Part shown: piece by piece, positions 37,136 through 45,954 of the stretch
Layout of the letters: every line of letters begins with the position of its first letter
Position numbering within the stretch: position 1 is the first letter of the stretch
DNA from: Phycisphaerae bacterium
GTDB taxonomy: Bacteria; Planctomycetota; Phycisphaerae; Sedimentisphaerales; Anaerobacaceae
Assembly: GCA_017993835.1 (NCBI GenBank)
Contig: JAGOLX010000017.1
Location: 32,784 to 96,783, forward strand
Direction: 5' to 3'
Length of the DNA stretch: 64,000 nt
The notes under the pieces: model-generated
The model's input: the letters and a program-made list of their open reading frames with translations, nothing else
Database searches by the model: none
Told to the model about the DNA's origin: nothing
Translations under genes and position numbers: made by a program

Positions 37136-38413
37136 ATGACACCGAGAGAAAGAGTCTTGGCCGCGTTGAACCACGTCGAACCCGACCGCGTCCCGATCGA
37201 TCTGTCGGGACACCGCTCATCGGGTATCGCCGCGATGGCGTACCCCAAGCTGCGGAAGTACCTGGGTCTGCCGCCGAGACCCATCCATGTCTACGACGTG
37301 ATCCAGCAACTGGCGGTCGTCGATGAAGACGTGCTCGACCGCTTCGGCATCGACTGCATCGAAATGGGCCGGGGGTTCGCCCTCACCGACGACTCGTGGA
37401 AGCCCTGGACTCTGCCTGACGGCACGGACTGCCTCGTCCCCGCCTGGACCCGGATCGAGCGCCGGCCCGACCGGTGGGTTATCCTGTCCGAGTCCGGGAA
37501 GGTCTTCGCCCACATGCCCGACGGCACGCTCTATTTCGAACAGACGCATTTCCCATTGATGAAGGATGATGGATCGTGGATGATTGAAGAGCAGTCCGCG
37601 TCTTTCGCTTGCGATCATCAATCATCCATTATCAATCATCAGTCTATTGTGGACGCCTTTGGAGAGTGCATGTGGACCGGCGTCGCGGCCCCGCCCGGCC
37701 CGGTCGATCCACAGGCGCTTCGCAAGGGAGCCAAACGCCTCCGCGAGAGCACCAGCCGGGCCATCATCGGCCTGTTCGGAGGCAACCTCTTCGAGACCGG
37801 CCAGTTCTTCTACCGGGCGGACAATTTCTTCATGCTCCTGGCGGGCGAGCCCCAAAAGGCCCATCGCTTCCTCGACCAGTTGGTCGAGATCCATCTGGCC
37901 AACCTGGAGAAGTTCCTCGGCGCGGTGGGCGATTCCATCGACATCATCCTCTTCGGCGACGATCTCGGCATGCAAACGGGTCCCATGCTCAGTCCCAAGA
38001 TGTATTGCGAGTTCTTCAAACCGCGGCACAAGGTGCTTTGGAATCGCGCGAAGGAGCTTGCGAACGTCAAGGTCATGCTCCATTGCTGCGGCGGCGTCCG
38101 CGAGTTGCTTCCCCACCTTATCGAAGCGGGCCTCGACACGATCAATCCCGTTCAGATCACCTGCGCCGGGATGAATCCGGCGGAACTGAAGGCAGAATTC
38201 GGACGGGATCTCACCTTCTGGGGCGGTGGTTGCGATACCCGCGAGATCCTCGCCGGCGCCAGTCCCAAGCAGGTGGCGGAACACGTCAGGAACCAGGTTC
38301 GCACCCTCTCCCCCGGCGGCGGCTTCGTCTTCCAGCAGGTGCACAACATCCTGGCCAACGTCCCGCCGGAGAACATCGTCGCCATGCTCGACGCGGTCAA
38401 CGCAGACCGATGA
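37136..38413 (+). CDS. Uroporphyrinogen decarboxylase (URO-D) family protein
   Basis: The 425 residues belong to the URO-D/methyltransferase superfamily, probably the branch related to corrinoid methyltransferases (MtaA/CmuA) and not haem synthesis. Family features are TPRERVLAALNHVEPDRVPIDL at the N-terminus, LFGDDLGMQTGPMLSP, a CxxG-like metal-ligand segment MLHCCGGVRELLPHLIEAGLD and FWGGGCDTREIL, GGGFVFQQVHNI at the end. The second ATG (37136) is favoured over 37127 because the promoter's TATAAT overlaps the latter. About residues 142-172 do not look like the family and coincide with an in-frame palindromic repeat. No corrinoid protein gene is next to it. Confidence 0.85.
   Translation: MTPRERVLAALNHVEPDRVPIDLSGHRSSGIAAMAYPKLRKYLGLPPRPIHVYDVIQQLAVVDEDVLDRFGIDCIEMGRGFALTDDSWKPWTLPDGTDCLVPAWTRIERRPDRWVILSESGKVFAHMPDGTLYFEQTHFPLMKDDGSWMIEEQSASFACDHQSSIINHQSIVDAFGECMWTGVAAPPGPVDPQALRKGAKRLRESTSRAIIGLFGGNLFETGQFFYRADNFFMLLAGEPQKAHRFLDQLVEIHLANLEKFLGAVGDSIDIILFGDDLGMQTGPMLSPKMYCEFFKPRHKVLWNRAKELANVKVMLHCCGGVRELLPHLIEAGLDTINPVQITCAGMNPAELKAEFGRDLTFWGGGCDTREILAGASPKQVAEHVRNQVRTLSPGGGFVFQQVHNILANVPPENIVAMLDAVNADR
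37565..37640. repeat. Palindromic repeat inserted in frame in the URO-D gene
   Basis: The arms at 37565-37587 (GATGATGGATCGTGGATGATTG...) and 37616-37640 (ending TTATCAATCATC) are imperfect complements. The same GATGATTG-type words occur in the non-coding spacer before ruvC (about 59921-59953). The length keeps the reading frame open. Confidence 0.6.
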
Positions 38414-38588
38414 CTCACCGCATTTCATGCTCCAAGCAGCATTTGTCATGCTGAGCAAAGCGAAGCATCTGGCGCACGAACACATACGTGCGTTCGAGTG
38501 CGAGTGAAACGTCTCCTTCGACGCCCAATTCCTTCGCCTTTGGCGCAGGATGACAGAGGCCTGTCGTCCGCCCAATGCCAAACCCAGT

Positions 38589-41246
38589 TCAGTCGCGTTC
38601 CTCTTCCTCCTCCTCGATGTCCGTGAGGACCGCCCACTGCGGATAGGGCTGGTGCGGACCCTTCATCGCGTGCCAGAGGATGCGATTCAGGACGTCCTCG
38701 GGGCACCGGTCGATCTCTCCCAGAGGCAGCTTCGCGGAGACGATTGCGTTCCGCCGCATCAGGGAGTTCGAGATCTGCTTGGGCTCCGGGTTCATCTGGT
38801 CGAGTGGGACATTCGTGGGGACCACAACATACGGCGTGAGGTCCGGCGTGTCGGTGAAGCAGTCGCTCATGGGCGTCGCGGTGGCGTCGATCTGATTCAT
38901 CGGCGGCAGGCCCAGCATCAGCTCCATCGTGCGGAGAATGCTCGTCGTGTTGTACTGCGTGCTGACGACGGCGCCGCGTTTGGTGTACGGACTGATGCAG
39001 TAAGCCGTGGTGCGGTAGCCGCTGACGTGGTCCCAGCCGGCCTGCGGATCGTCCTCGATGGCGAAGATGCAGGTCTTGGGCCAGAACAGACCATGGCTGA
39101 TCGCCTCGACGATCTGCCCGAAGGCCAGGTCGTTGTCCGCCACTTGGGCCGCAGGCGTCGGCGCGCCCGCCCGCGTTCCGGACGTGTGGTCGTTCGGCAG
39201 GCAGATGATGATCAGATTGGGGAGCTTGCCGCTGCGTTCGTACTCTTTCAGCTCCTTGATGAACTGCGCCGCTCGGAAGACGTCGGGGATGTCCATGTCC
39301 CAGCCCACCGTCTGCATGTTCAGGTGGGGTCGCAGCGACTCGATCGCGGGCCGGCTGCCGATCTTGATCTGGTGCGTCTGATCCACGAAATCCCGGTAGT
39401 AGTCCAGAAACGTCGGCCTGCCTGTCTTTCCGGGAGTCGCCCACGAGGTTTCCGTGATGGCGAATTCGCCGTAGACGCGGAGCGACCTGCCGCCCGCCAG
39501 CGCGTTGTCCCAAATGAAACCCGAGGGGGCATAGGCCAGCGCGTCCACGTCGCTGTCCTCCATGCCGTCAGGGTAGCTGCGAGGGAATCCCGCAAACGAC
39601 TTCTCCATGTAGTCGGTGGCGAAGGCGGTGTCCGACCACTGGTGGCCGTCGGCACTGAGAATGCCCGAGCAGTAGGTGTTGTCCAGCAGGACGAAGTCGC
39701 GGACCATCTTGTGCTGGTTGGGTGTGATTTCGGCGCCGAAGATGCAGAGCGACGGATTCCCGTTGCCTTGTGCGACATCGCCGAGGACCTGATCGTAGGT
39801 GCGGTTCTCCTTGATAATGTAGACTACGTGCTCGAAGACGGACGGCTCGCCGACCCGTTCCGGGACCGGGCGGGCGGGCTGGTTCGCTCGCGCCGGCTTC
39901 GCGGCCTCCTTCAAGAGGGGATACCGATAGTTCTCCTGCACCCGGCCCGTCAGCATGGGCAGCTCCTTGGCCTTGGGAACAGGCACTAGCGAGAGTGTCC
40001 CATGGTACTGGTGGCTGTTGTACTCGTTGACGCTGGCATCCTTGAGGCTCCTCGTCGAGCCGATTCCCTTGATGTTCGCAACCACCAACTGACGACGCGG
40101 CGCATCGTAGAGGATCGCGCCGGGGAACCAGCCCACCGGGATCAGGCCCAGGAGTTTCGCCTCCTTCGGATGGAAGCGGAACACCGCGATGGCGTTCTGT
40201 GTGCCGTTGGCGACGTAGAGTGTGTCGCCCGACGGGTTGAAGGCCAGGGCATTGGGACTGGCGCCGAACAGGTCAGCAGGGTTTGGCTTGGCACAAATCG
40301 TTCCTGCCACCGTGTCCGTACGGGTGTCGATCACGCTGAGCGTATCGCTGCCGGCGTTGGCGACGACGACGTAGCGTCCTTTGGGCGAGACGGCCAGGCC
40401 ACAAGAGTGCAGGCCGACCATGATCTCCGCGACGGGCGCGTCCCGGTCGAGACGGATCACGGAGACCGAGCCTTCGTTGGCGATGTGTCGGACGGGATCG
40501 ACTCGCACCCGCATCCCTTGTCCGGCGGGACCGGTGAGACTGTCCTTGTCCGGGACCCGGCCGCCCCAGTTGCTCACGTAGGCCTTGCTGCCGACCAGGA
40601 CGACGTCGTAGGGCGCGACGCCCACCGGCCACATCCGCAGCACCTGGGCGGTCTGCGTGTCGATTTCCGCCAGGCGATTGGACATGTTCAAGACCACGTA
40701 CAGGCGACGACCATCCCGCGAGATCGCCAGGCCCGCCGGGATCTCCTCCTTCCGCCAGGGGGCATTGGCCGCCGGCAACGCGATGGGACGCAGACCGGCG
40801 ACCTGTCCATCCGCGCGGACTTGGAAGACCTTGACGTCGCCTTTGACGTTCGAGAGGTAGATCCGCGAGCCATCCGGACTGAAGACCAGGCCGGTGAAGC
40901 TGAGCTGCCCGGACTTGTCGGGCTTGAGGATGTGCGAGGAAACGTCGTTCGGGTCCAGCAGCTCCCCGGAAGGCAGAGCGATCCGCTGCTTGATCTGGCC
41001 CGTCTTCGGATCGATCAGGACGAGGTCCTGCGTCTTGCCCGACGTCGCGAGCAGGCGGCCGTCGGGACTGAGCGCCAGAGCCTGCGGACGCATGCCGGGC
41101 AACTCGACCTGGATGCCGGTGGGCGTGAGCACCTGGTGGATGGGCGTCATGTATCGTCCCGGCCCGATCTCGCCCACCGGTTCGTTGCCTGAGGATGCGA
41201 ACGTCAAGGAAACCCCGGCCAGCAGCAGCACGAACAATGATGACAT
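38589..41246 (-). CDS. YVTN/YncE beta-propeller fused to a phosphoesterase domain
   Basis: The 885 residues start with a short signal peptide. Residues of about 25-400 form a seven-bladed beta-propeller with YVTN-type repeats such as LALSPDGRLLATSG, VFSPDGSRIYLSN, AVSPKGRYVVVANAGSDTLSVIDT and AFNPSGDTLYVANG. Residues of about 470-850 match the phosphoesterase (PF04185, phospholipase C/acid phosphatase-like) family: HVVYIIKENRTYDQVLGD, YCSGILSADGHQWSDTAFATDYMEK and IICLPNDHTSG. The last residues are a Glu-rich tail. The enzyme presumably acts outside the cytoplasm on a phosphate ester; the substrate is unknown. AAAGGA precedes the ATG. It is divergent from the lipoprotein gene at 41339, and the two may share control. 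Confidence 0.88.
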   Translation of the reverse strand: MSSLFVLLLAGVSLTFASSGNEPVGEIGPGRYMTPIHQVLTPTGIQVELPGMRPQALALSPDGRLLATSGKTQDLVLIDPKTGQIKQRIALPSGELLDPNDVSSHILKPDKSGQLSFTGLVFSPDGSRIYLSNVKGDVKVFQVRADGQVAGLRPIALPAANAPWRKEEIPAGLAISRDGRRLYVVLNMSNRLAEIDTQTAQVLRMWPVGVAPYDVVLVGSKAYVSNWGGRVPDKDSLTGPAGQGMRVRVDPVRHIANEGSVSVIRLDRDAPVAEIMVGLHSCGLAVSPKGRYVVVANAGSDTLSVIDTRTDTVAGTICAKPNPADLFGASPNALAFNPSGDTLYVANGTQNAIAVFRFHPKEAKLLGLIPVGWFPGAILYDAPRRQLVVANIKGIGSTRSLKDASVNEYNSHQYHGTLSLVPVPKAKELPMLTGRVQENYRYPLLKEAAKPARANQPARPVPERVGEPSVFEHVVYIIKENRTYDQVLGDVAQGNGNPSLCIFGAEITPNQHKMVRDFVLLDNTYCSGILSADGHQWSDTAFATDYMEKSFAGFPRSYPDGMEDSDVDALAYAPSGFIWDNALAGGRSLRVYGEFAITETSWATPGKTGRPTFLDYYRDFVDQTHQIKIGSRPAIESLRPHLNMQTVGWDMDIPDVFRAAQFIKELKEYERSGKLPNLIIICLPNDHTSGTRAGAPTPAAQVADNDLAFGQIVEAISHGLFWPKTCIFAIEDDPQAGWDHVSGYRTTAYCISPYTKRGAVVSTQYNTTSILRTMELMLGLPPMNQIDATATPMSDCFTDTPDLTPYVVVPTNVPLDQMNPEPKQISNSLMRRNAIVSAKLPLGEIDRCPEDVLNRILWHAMKGPHQPYPQWAVLTDIEEEEEERD

Positions 41247-41338
41247 GAGGCTCGTCCTTTCTTCTCTTGCACGACTGTAGTAGAATGACCGACAGGGATG
41301 ATTGTAGTCCGTGCGAACTCGAAGTGAAAGGAGAGACC

Positions 41339-41983
41339 ATGACCAGAGCGAAGAAACTCGCGTTCTATGTGTTGGCGGCGTTGATGGCCGGCTGCGTGCC
41401 TATCGTCTCGCTGCACCCTCTGTTCACGAAGGATGAGATCACCTTCGACGAGAAGCTCGTCGGGACGTGGGTGGACGATGTTAACGACCCGGAGACGACG
41501 TGGGAATTCTCCCGGCTCGACGAATCGGCCAAGGAGAACCCGCTGCTGGAACCCTGGAAGGAGGACATCACGAAGTTCTACCGCCTGACTCTCACGGACG
41601 AGGAGAGTCGCAAGGGCTCGTTCGTGGCCTGCCTGGTCAAGCTGGGCGACCGACGATTCCTCGACGTGTTCCCCGACCGATACCCCTCGGGCGAGCTGGA
41701 CCCCGAGAAGACGCCGCTCGTCTACAACGTTTTCTTCTTCCAGCGAGTTCACACGTTCCTGCGGGTGGACGCCACCGGCGAGAAACTAACGCTTCGCATG
41801 ACGGATGACGACAAGTTCAAGGAATTGATCCAGGCCGAGCCGGCCGCGGTGGAACATGAAGTCGTCGACGACCGCCCGATCCTGACGGCCTCGACGAAGG
41901 ACTTGCAGGCCTTCGTGACGAAGCACGCCGGTGACGAGCGGCTCTTCGCGGGCGACATCACCCTGACCCGAAAGACGAAATAG
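41339..41983 (+). CDS. Lipoprotein of unknown function
   Basis: I do not recognise the family. The 214 residues begin with a lipoprotein signal, MTRAKKLAFYVLAALMAGC, where LMAG-Cys is a good lipobox, so the mature protein should be lipid-anchored. The early segment VSLHPLFTKDEITFDEKLVGTWVDD resembles small periplasmic beta-barrel-like lipoproteins. The rest is charged, with GDRRFLDVFPDRYPSGELDPE and a C-terminal ITLTRKTK. AAAGGAGAG immediately precedes the ATG and sets the start; the frame extends upstream to 41267 without such a site. It is divergent from the propeller/phosphoesterase gene by 92 bp. Confidence 0.75.
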   Translation: MTRAKKLAFYVLAALMAGCVPIVSLHPLFTKDEITFDEKLVGTWVDDVNDPETTWEFSRLDESAKENPLLEPWKEDITKFYRLTLTDEESRKGSFVACLVKLGDRRFLDVFPDRYPSGELDPEKTPLVYNVFFFQRVHTFLRVDATGEKLTLRMTDDDKFKELIQAEPAAVEHEVVDDRPILTASTKDLQAFVTKHAGDERLFAGDITLTRKTK

Positions 41984-42058
41984 CCGCAGGCTGCGTGATA
42001 CGCACCCTTGTCCTCTCGGAGATGCAGGACTTGGTGCATGGTACGCGCCCTACGCGAG

Positions 42059-42130
42059 CAAGAACCTCAAGGACCTCAAGAACTTCACCTTGGCGTTCTT
42101 GGTGCTCTTGGTGCTCTTGACCCCCTTGAG
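42059..42130. repeat. CTCAAG-type palindrome, copy 1
   Basis: The left arm is built of AAGAACCTCAAGGACCTCAAG and the right arm of its complements (GTTCTTGGTGCTCTTG). It is related to 42806-42882 and, more weakly, to 42699-42751. Confidence 0.65.
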
Positions 42131-42193
42131 CCTCTTCACGGACGAAGGGTCGGTTGTGACCGGTCCCTCGTTATGTCCTTCCCACCCTGTTAT

Positions 42194-42275
42194 GTCATTC
42201 GGCGAAAGCGGGAATCCACTCACCAGGTCGCGCCCAGTCCCGCGGTCTCTGGATTCCTGCGCGCGCAGGAATGAC
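42194..42275 (+). repeat. 85-bp dispersed palindromic element, copy 2
   Basis: It begins GTCATTC and ends GGAATGAC, with an internal GCGGGAATCCACTCACC. It matches the copy at 42551-42620 closely and the inverted copy at 26949-27033. Confidence 0.75.
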
Positions 42276-42312
42276 AGAGTCGTGACGAGTGTCCCGTCGG
42301 CGTCCTGTGTGT

Positions 42313-42385
42313 CTGTCATCTGTCATGTGTCATCTGGATTCTCAGCTCAAAAACGCACATGACAGATGTCAGATGACACAGGTGA
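42313..42385. repeat. Interleaved inverted repeat
   Basis: CATCTGTCATGTG (42317-42329) pairs with CACATGACAGATG (42356-42368). The neighbouring word GTGTCATCTG (42327-42336) pairs with CAGATGACAC (42370-42379). Confidence 0.6.
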
Positions 42386-42550
42386 GACCTGCACGGGGCA
42401 CGCGGGTGTCATTCCCGCGAAGCCGTTCATGGTCCTTTGGCCCACCCGAAGGGGATGGAAATTGTGCTGCTTCGCCACGTCGCACACAAGTCTTTTCCAG
42501 TACACGACTTGGCGCGTTTTGCTCCGTTGTCCGTCCGTCTGTTTCCAGAG

Positions 42551-42620
42551 GAGCGGGAATCCACTCACCAAGTCGCGCCTAGTCCCATGGTTCCTGGATT
42601 CCTGCGTCCGCAGGAATGAC
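42551..42620 (+). repeat. 85-bp dispersed palindromic element, copy 3 (left end shortened)
   Basis: It runs from GAGCGGGAATCCACTCACCA to GCAGGAATGAC in the same orientation as 42194-42275. The first hairpin is missing about a dozen bases. Confidence 0.75.
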
Positions 42621-42805
42621 GGAGTCGATTCGCAGGGCTCGAAGGAACCGACCGACAGACAGGAATCACACCCCCCACGGATTCCCAAGAAGGCCGAGAG
42701 GCTCAAGAAGATCAAGGATCTCAATGTGAGCATCTTGAGCCCCTTGAGCCCCCTGCCCGCCCTCTCCGTGGCCTTTGGCGCTTGGCGTCCTTGGGTTTCT
42801 GAGCG

Positions 42806-42882
42806 AAGAACCCCAAGGACCTCAAGAACCTCAAGTTCGGAAGTTTGAGGCTCTTGAGGTTCTTGGTGCTCTTGATGCCCTT
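42806..42882. repeat. CTCAAG-type palindrome, copy 2
   Basis: AAGGACCTCAAGAACCTCAAG on the left is followed by its complement CTTGAGGTTCTTGGTGCTCTTG on the right, around a GC-poorer loop. It is related to 42059-42130. Confidence 0.65.
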
Positions 42883-43155
42883 GCGCGACCTGCCGTCGCG
42901 TGTAGGCGCCGAGAGAGACCTTGGCCCGGTCGAGCGTCGAGTCCGCGATCCCCTCGGCACGTGCCCTCTTGAGGATCTTGGGAATCTTCAGTGGCGAGTT
43001 CTCAAGCGGCTGCGATTCGGGTATCATAGACGGCTTTGCGGCGAAGGCGTCGTGGTGGGCTCCATACGGGTCCGGCGCGTTCGCCGGTGGGGATTGCCCC
43101 ACGGGTTTGTTTTTATTCCGGCGGAGGGTCTTCGAGACCGCCGTTCGGCAGGACA

Positions 43156-44847
43156 ATGGACGCCATGAGTGAGCAAGACAAAGGACAGAGTCCGGCGCCG
43201 GCCAAGCCGATTCGCTTCGGCGAGCCGCGACGGTACCTGGTGAACATCGATTCGATCTCGACGAGCCAACTCTTCACCGACTGCGTGGTCGTGGGCGGAG
43301 GCGTCGCCGGACTGCGGGCGGCCATCGAGGCCTCCGACCGGCGCAACGTCATCCTCGTCTGCAAGGCCGGCATCGAGGAGAGCAACACCTGGAACGCCCA
43401 GGGCGGCATCGCCTCCGTGCTGCGCGCCGAGGATTCGTTCGAGGCGCACGTGGCCGACACGCTCCGCACCGGGGGCGGCCTCTCCGATCCGCAAGTCGTC
43501 GAGCAGGTCGTCCGCCAGGGGCCCGAGCTGGTCAGGCAGTTGCAGGAATGGGGCGCCGGCTTCGACCAGGTCAACGGGCACATCGACACCACGCTCGAAG
43601 GCGGCCATTCGCACGCGAGAATTCTGCACGCGCATGGCGACGAGACCGGCCGGGCCATCGCGGAGACGCTGATCCGCAAGGTCAAGAGCAAGTCGAACAT
43701 CCGCGTCATCGAGAACTTCTTCACCATCGATCTGCTCTCCGATCCGACGCGCAACGGCGCCGCGGGCAAGGAGAATCGCTGCATCGGCATCCTCGGGCGA
43801 ACCAGGGAAGGCACCCTGCAGATCGTCTGGGCGGCCAATACGATCCTCGCCACCGGCGGCGGCGGCCAGCTCTACCGCGAGACCACCAATCCCGCGGTCG
43901 CGACGACGGACGGACTGGCCATGGCGTACCGGGCGGGAGCGGTCCTGCGAGACCTGGAGTTCGTGCAGTTCCACCCCACGACGCTCTACATCGCAGGCGC
44001 GTCGCGGGCGCTGATCACGGAGACCCTCCGCGGCGAGGGCGCCTATCTGCTCGACACCAAGGGCCGACGGTTCATGCAGGACTACAGCGAGGCCGGGGAG
44101 CTGGCCCCGCGGGACGTGGTCAGCCGGGCCATCCTCGCCCAGATGCGAAAGACCGACGCGACGCACGTCTACCTGGACATCCGCCATCTGGACAAGGAGT
44201 TCTTCGCCAGGCGGTTCCCGCTCATCAGCGACCTGTGCGAGAGCTTCGACATCGATGTGAGTCACGATCTGATCCCGGTCCGTCCGAGCGCCCACTACAT
44301 GGTCGGCGGCGTCAGGACCGACGCCTTCGCCCGGACGAACATCGAGAACCTCTACGCCTGCGGCGAAGTGGCCTCGACCGGCCTGCACGGCGCCAACCGG
44401 CTCGGCAGCAACTCGTTGCTCGAAGGACTCGTGTACGGCCAGCTCGCCGGTCAGGCGGTCTCCACCAGCGAACCGAGCGACATCACGTCGCTCAAGCACC
44501 CGGTGATCCGGTACGACATTCCCGCGTCGGACCGCAGCCGGCTCGACACGTCGGACGTTCGCAACTCGATGCGGTCCCTGATGTGGCGCAACGTGGGCAT
44601 CACGCGAAAGGCCCAGCCGCTGGCGGAGACCCAGGAAATCATCCGGTTCTGGCATCGCTACGTGATGGATAAGGTCTTCGATGCCCCGGAAGGCTGGGAA
44701 TGCCAGAACATGCTCACGACCTCCATGTTGGTCGCCCACTGCGCGGAACTGCGGAAGGAGAGTCGCGGCGTACACTATCGGATGGACCACACGCAGACCG
44801 ACGACAAGCGGTTCCGCAGGCACACCGAGGTCCTCCGCGCCGATTGA
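43156..44847 (+). CDS. nadB: L-aspartate oxidase
   Basis: A flavoenzyme that oxidises L-aspartate to iminoaspartate, the first step of NAD synthesis. The 563 residues carry the FAD-binding VVVGGGVAGLRAAIEA (about 43-58). NadB/SdhA-family segments are present: NTWNAQGGIASVL, GGHSHARILHAHGDETG, LATGGGGQLYRETTNP, EFVQFHPTTLY, PSAHYMVGGVRTD and ACGEVASTGLHGANRLGSNSLLEGLVYG. The last of these distinguishes NadB from fumarate reductase/succinate dehydrogenase flavoproteins. ATGs at 43156 and 43165 are both possible; AGGA at 43150 is too close to the first and far from the second. nadA and nadC are not in the window. It follows the repeat nest and is convergent with the glycosyltransferase gene. Confidence 0.9.
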   Translation: MDAMSEQDKGQSPAPAKPIRFGEPRRYLVNIDSISTSQLFTDCVVVGGGVAGLRAAIEASDRRNVILVCKAGIEESNTWNAQGGIASVLRAEDSFEAHVADTLRTGGGLSDPQVVEQVVRQGPELVRQLQEWGAGFDQVNGHIDTTLEGGHSHARILHAHGDETGRAIAETLIRKVKSKSNIRVIENFFTIDLLSDPTRNGAAGKENRCIGILGRTREGTLQIVWAANTILATGGGGQLYRETTNPAVATTDGLAMAYRAGAVLRDLEFVQFHPTTLYIAGASRALITETLRGEGAYLLDTKGRRFMQDYSEAGELAPRDVVSRAILAQMRKTDATHVYLDIRHLDKEFFARRFPLISDLCESFDIDVSHDLIPVRPSAHYMVGGVRTDAFARTNIENLYACGEVASTGLHGANRLGSNSLLEGLVYGQLAGQAVSTSEPSDITSLKHPVIRYDIPASDRSRLDTSDVRNSMRSLMWRNVGITRKAQPLAETQEIIRFWHRYVMDKVFDAPEGWECQNMLTTSMLVAHCAELRKESRGVHYRMDHTQTDDKRFRRHTEVLRAD

Positions 44848-44852
44848 CTGCA

Positions 44853-45593
44853 TCACGGGCTCGGCAGGCGGGCGGGATCGACGCCGAAGCAACGCAGGAA
44901 CTCGAGCCTGGCAGGCAGCTCCTCGTGAACGATCCGCAGGGGGTTGTCGCTGCGGATCGCGTTGAGCAGGTTCTGCGAGTGAACCACCTGCAGCCAGGAA
45001 GGTCTCTCCTTGAGGAAGTGCCTGGGCACCGTCGGCGGGATCTCGCTGTGCTGCCACCGATACACGGTGCCCGGATCGTGCGAGTCCTCCACGAGCGTCG
45101 GGCAGTTATTGAACCAGTACTCCATCACGTACATCTTCCGGTCGGCCAAGTCCAGAATCAGGCCGAACGGAAAGACGATCAGCCAGGGCTTCGTCTGCTC
45201 CGCGTGTTTCGCACGCCAGGCATCTTGAATGGCCTTGACGGCATCCCGATGAAAGGCGTCGTCGTTGTCGATCCGCGTGGTGATGAGGTCGTGACCGCCC
45301 GGCTCCAGATCTTGCAGCCATGGCGCCCGTCCTGGATCGCAGTAGACCAGCTTGAGATTGGGGTACCCGGCGCCCTCCAGCACGCGGAGGTAGTGCTCGG
45401 GAGTGCGACGGTCCATCAGGAGCAGCCACGTGAAATCCTGGCAGCTCTGCCCTGCAAGGGAAGGGAATGTGATCGTCGTGAACAGCCGCATCCGATGGTC
45501 CATCCACTCCTCGCGAGAGATCTTCAACTTGGCCGCGGGGTCGTATAGATCCGCGTTGAACCGCGTCAGGATGTAGTGCCGGAATTCAGCCAT
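44853..45593 (-). CDS. Putative rhamnosyltransferase-family glycosyltransferase
   Basis: The 246 residues resemble the putative rhamnosyl transferase family (PF11316-like). The opening is FRHYILTRFNADLYD, followed by RLFTTITFPSLAGQSCQDFTWLLLMD and a LVYCDPG stretch. A DND motif sits in TTRIDNDDAFHRD and probably binds the nucleotide-sugar metal. The donor and acceptor are unknown. The ATG (45593) overlaps the stop of the DUF190 gene by eight bases, and GGAG lies five bases upstream, so translation is probably coupled. It is the last gene of the crcB-DUF190-glycosyltransferase row; the functional link to fluoride export is unclear. Confidence 0.78.
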   Translation of the reverse strand: MAEFRHYILTRFNADLYDPAAKLKISREEWMDHRMRLFTTITFPSLAGQSCQDFTWLLLMDRRTPEHYLRVLEGAGYPNLKLVYCDPGRAPWLQDLEPGGHDLITTRIDNDDAFHRDAVKAIQDAWRAKHAEQTKPWLIVFPFGLILDLADRKMYVMEYWFNNCPTLVEDSHDPGTVYRWQHSEIPPTVPRHFLKERPSWLQVVHSQNLLNAIRSDNPLRIVHEELPARLEFLRCFGVDPARLPSP

Positions 45594-45951
45594 CGATCTC
45601 CGATTGAGGCGACGCTTCCGCCCGGCCGGCCCGATAGAAATGGACCTCGATATCTTCCAGCGTGGCGATTCCTTCCGGGACCGCCGCATCGACGAGTTCG
45701 AGAAAGCCGCGGATCTTCTCCTTCGTATCGACGATCTCGATCACGATGGGCAAATCCTGAGACAGACGCAGGATCTTGGCCGTGTGCATACGACTGTGGG
45801 CGCCGAACCCCTCCAGTCCGCGGACGACCGTTGCGCCGGCCATGTGATGCTCTCGAGCTTTTCGCACGATCCACTCATAGAGCGGCCTGCCCTCGTGCCG
45901 GTCGCTCTCGCCGATGAAGATCCGCAGGAGTTGCCCCTCTTTCGGCAGCAT
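45586..45951 (-). CDS. DUF190 family protein
   Basis: A small cytoplasmic protein of 121 residues with the PII-like ferredoxin fold typical of DUF190. Diagnostic segments are LLRIFIGESDRHEGRPLYEWIVRKARE, MAGATVVRGLEGFG and LPIVIEIVDTKEKIRGFL. Members are often encoded beside crcB and are thought to regulate or sense, but no function is proven. AAGGGGTG lies just before the ATG. The gap to crcB upstream is 3 bp and it overlaps the glycosyltransferase downstream. Confidence 0.92.
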   Translation of the reverse strand: MLPKEGQLLRIFIGESDRHEGRPLYEWIVRKAREHHMAGATVVRGLEGFGAHSRMHTAKILRLSQDLPIVIEIVDTKEKIRGFLELVDAAVPEGIATLEDIEVHFYRAGRAEASPQSEIDG

Positions 45952-45954
45952 GGT

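Larger units (their letters stand above)
41984..43155. other. 1.17-kb intergenic nest of palindromic repeats, no gene
   Basis: No convincing gene is present on either strand; the open frames here are repeat-derived, low in complexity and without ribosome-binding sites. The region contains at least three repeat types, listed separately, several of them in two copies. A GGAGGG word occurs shortly before nadB but too far from its ATG. Confidence 0.7.

Noticed and set aside
38414..38588. Small gene or RNA between the URO-D and phosphoesterase genes
   Set aside because: The stretch contains only dispersed words such as GTCATGCTGAGCAAAGCGAA and no start signal or stable conserved fold.
42059..42882. 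Short proteins rich in Glu-Pro-Gln-Gly or Leu
   Set aside because: They translate palindromic CTCAAG repeats, lack ribosome-binding sites and have no conserved content.
43024..45057. Open frame of 677 codons on the minus strand
   Set aside because: It mirrors nadB and has no motifs; antisense artefact.
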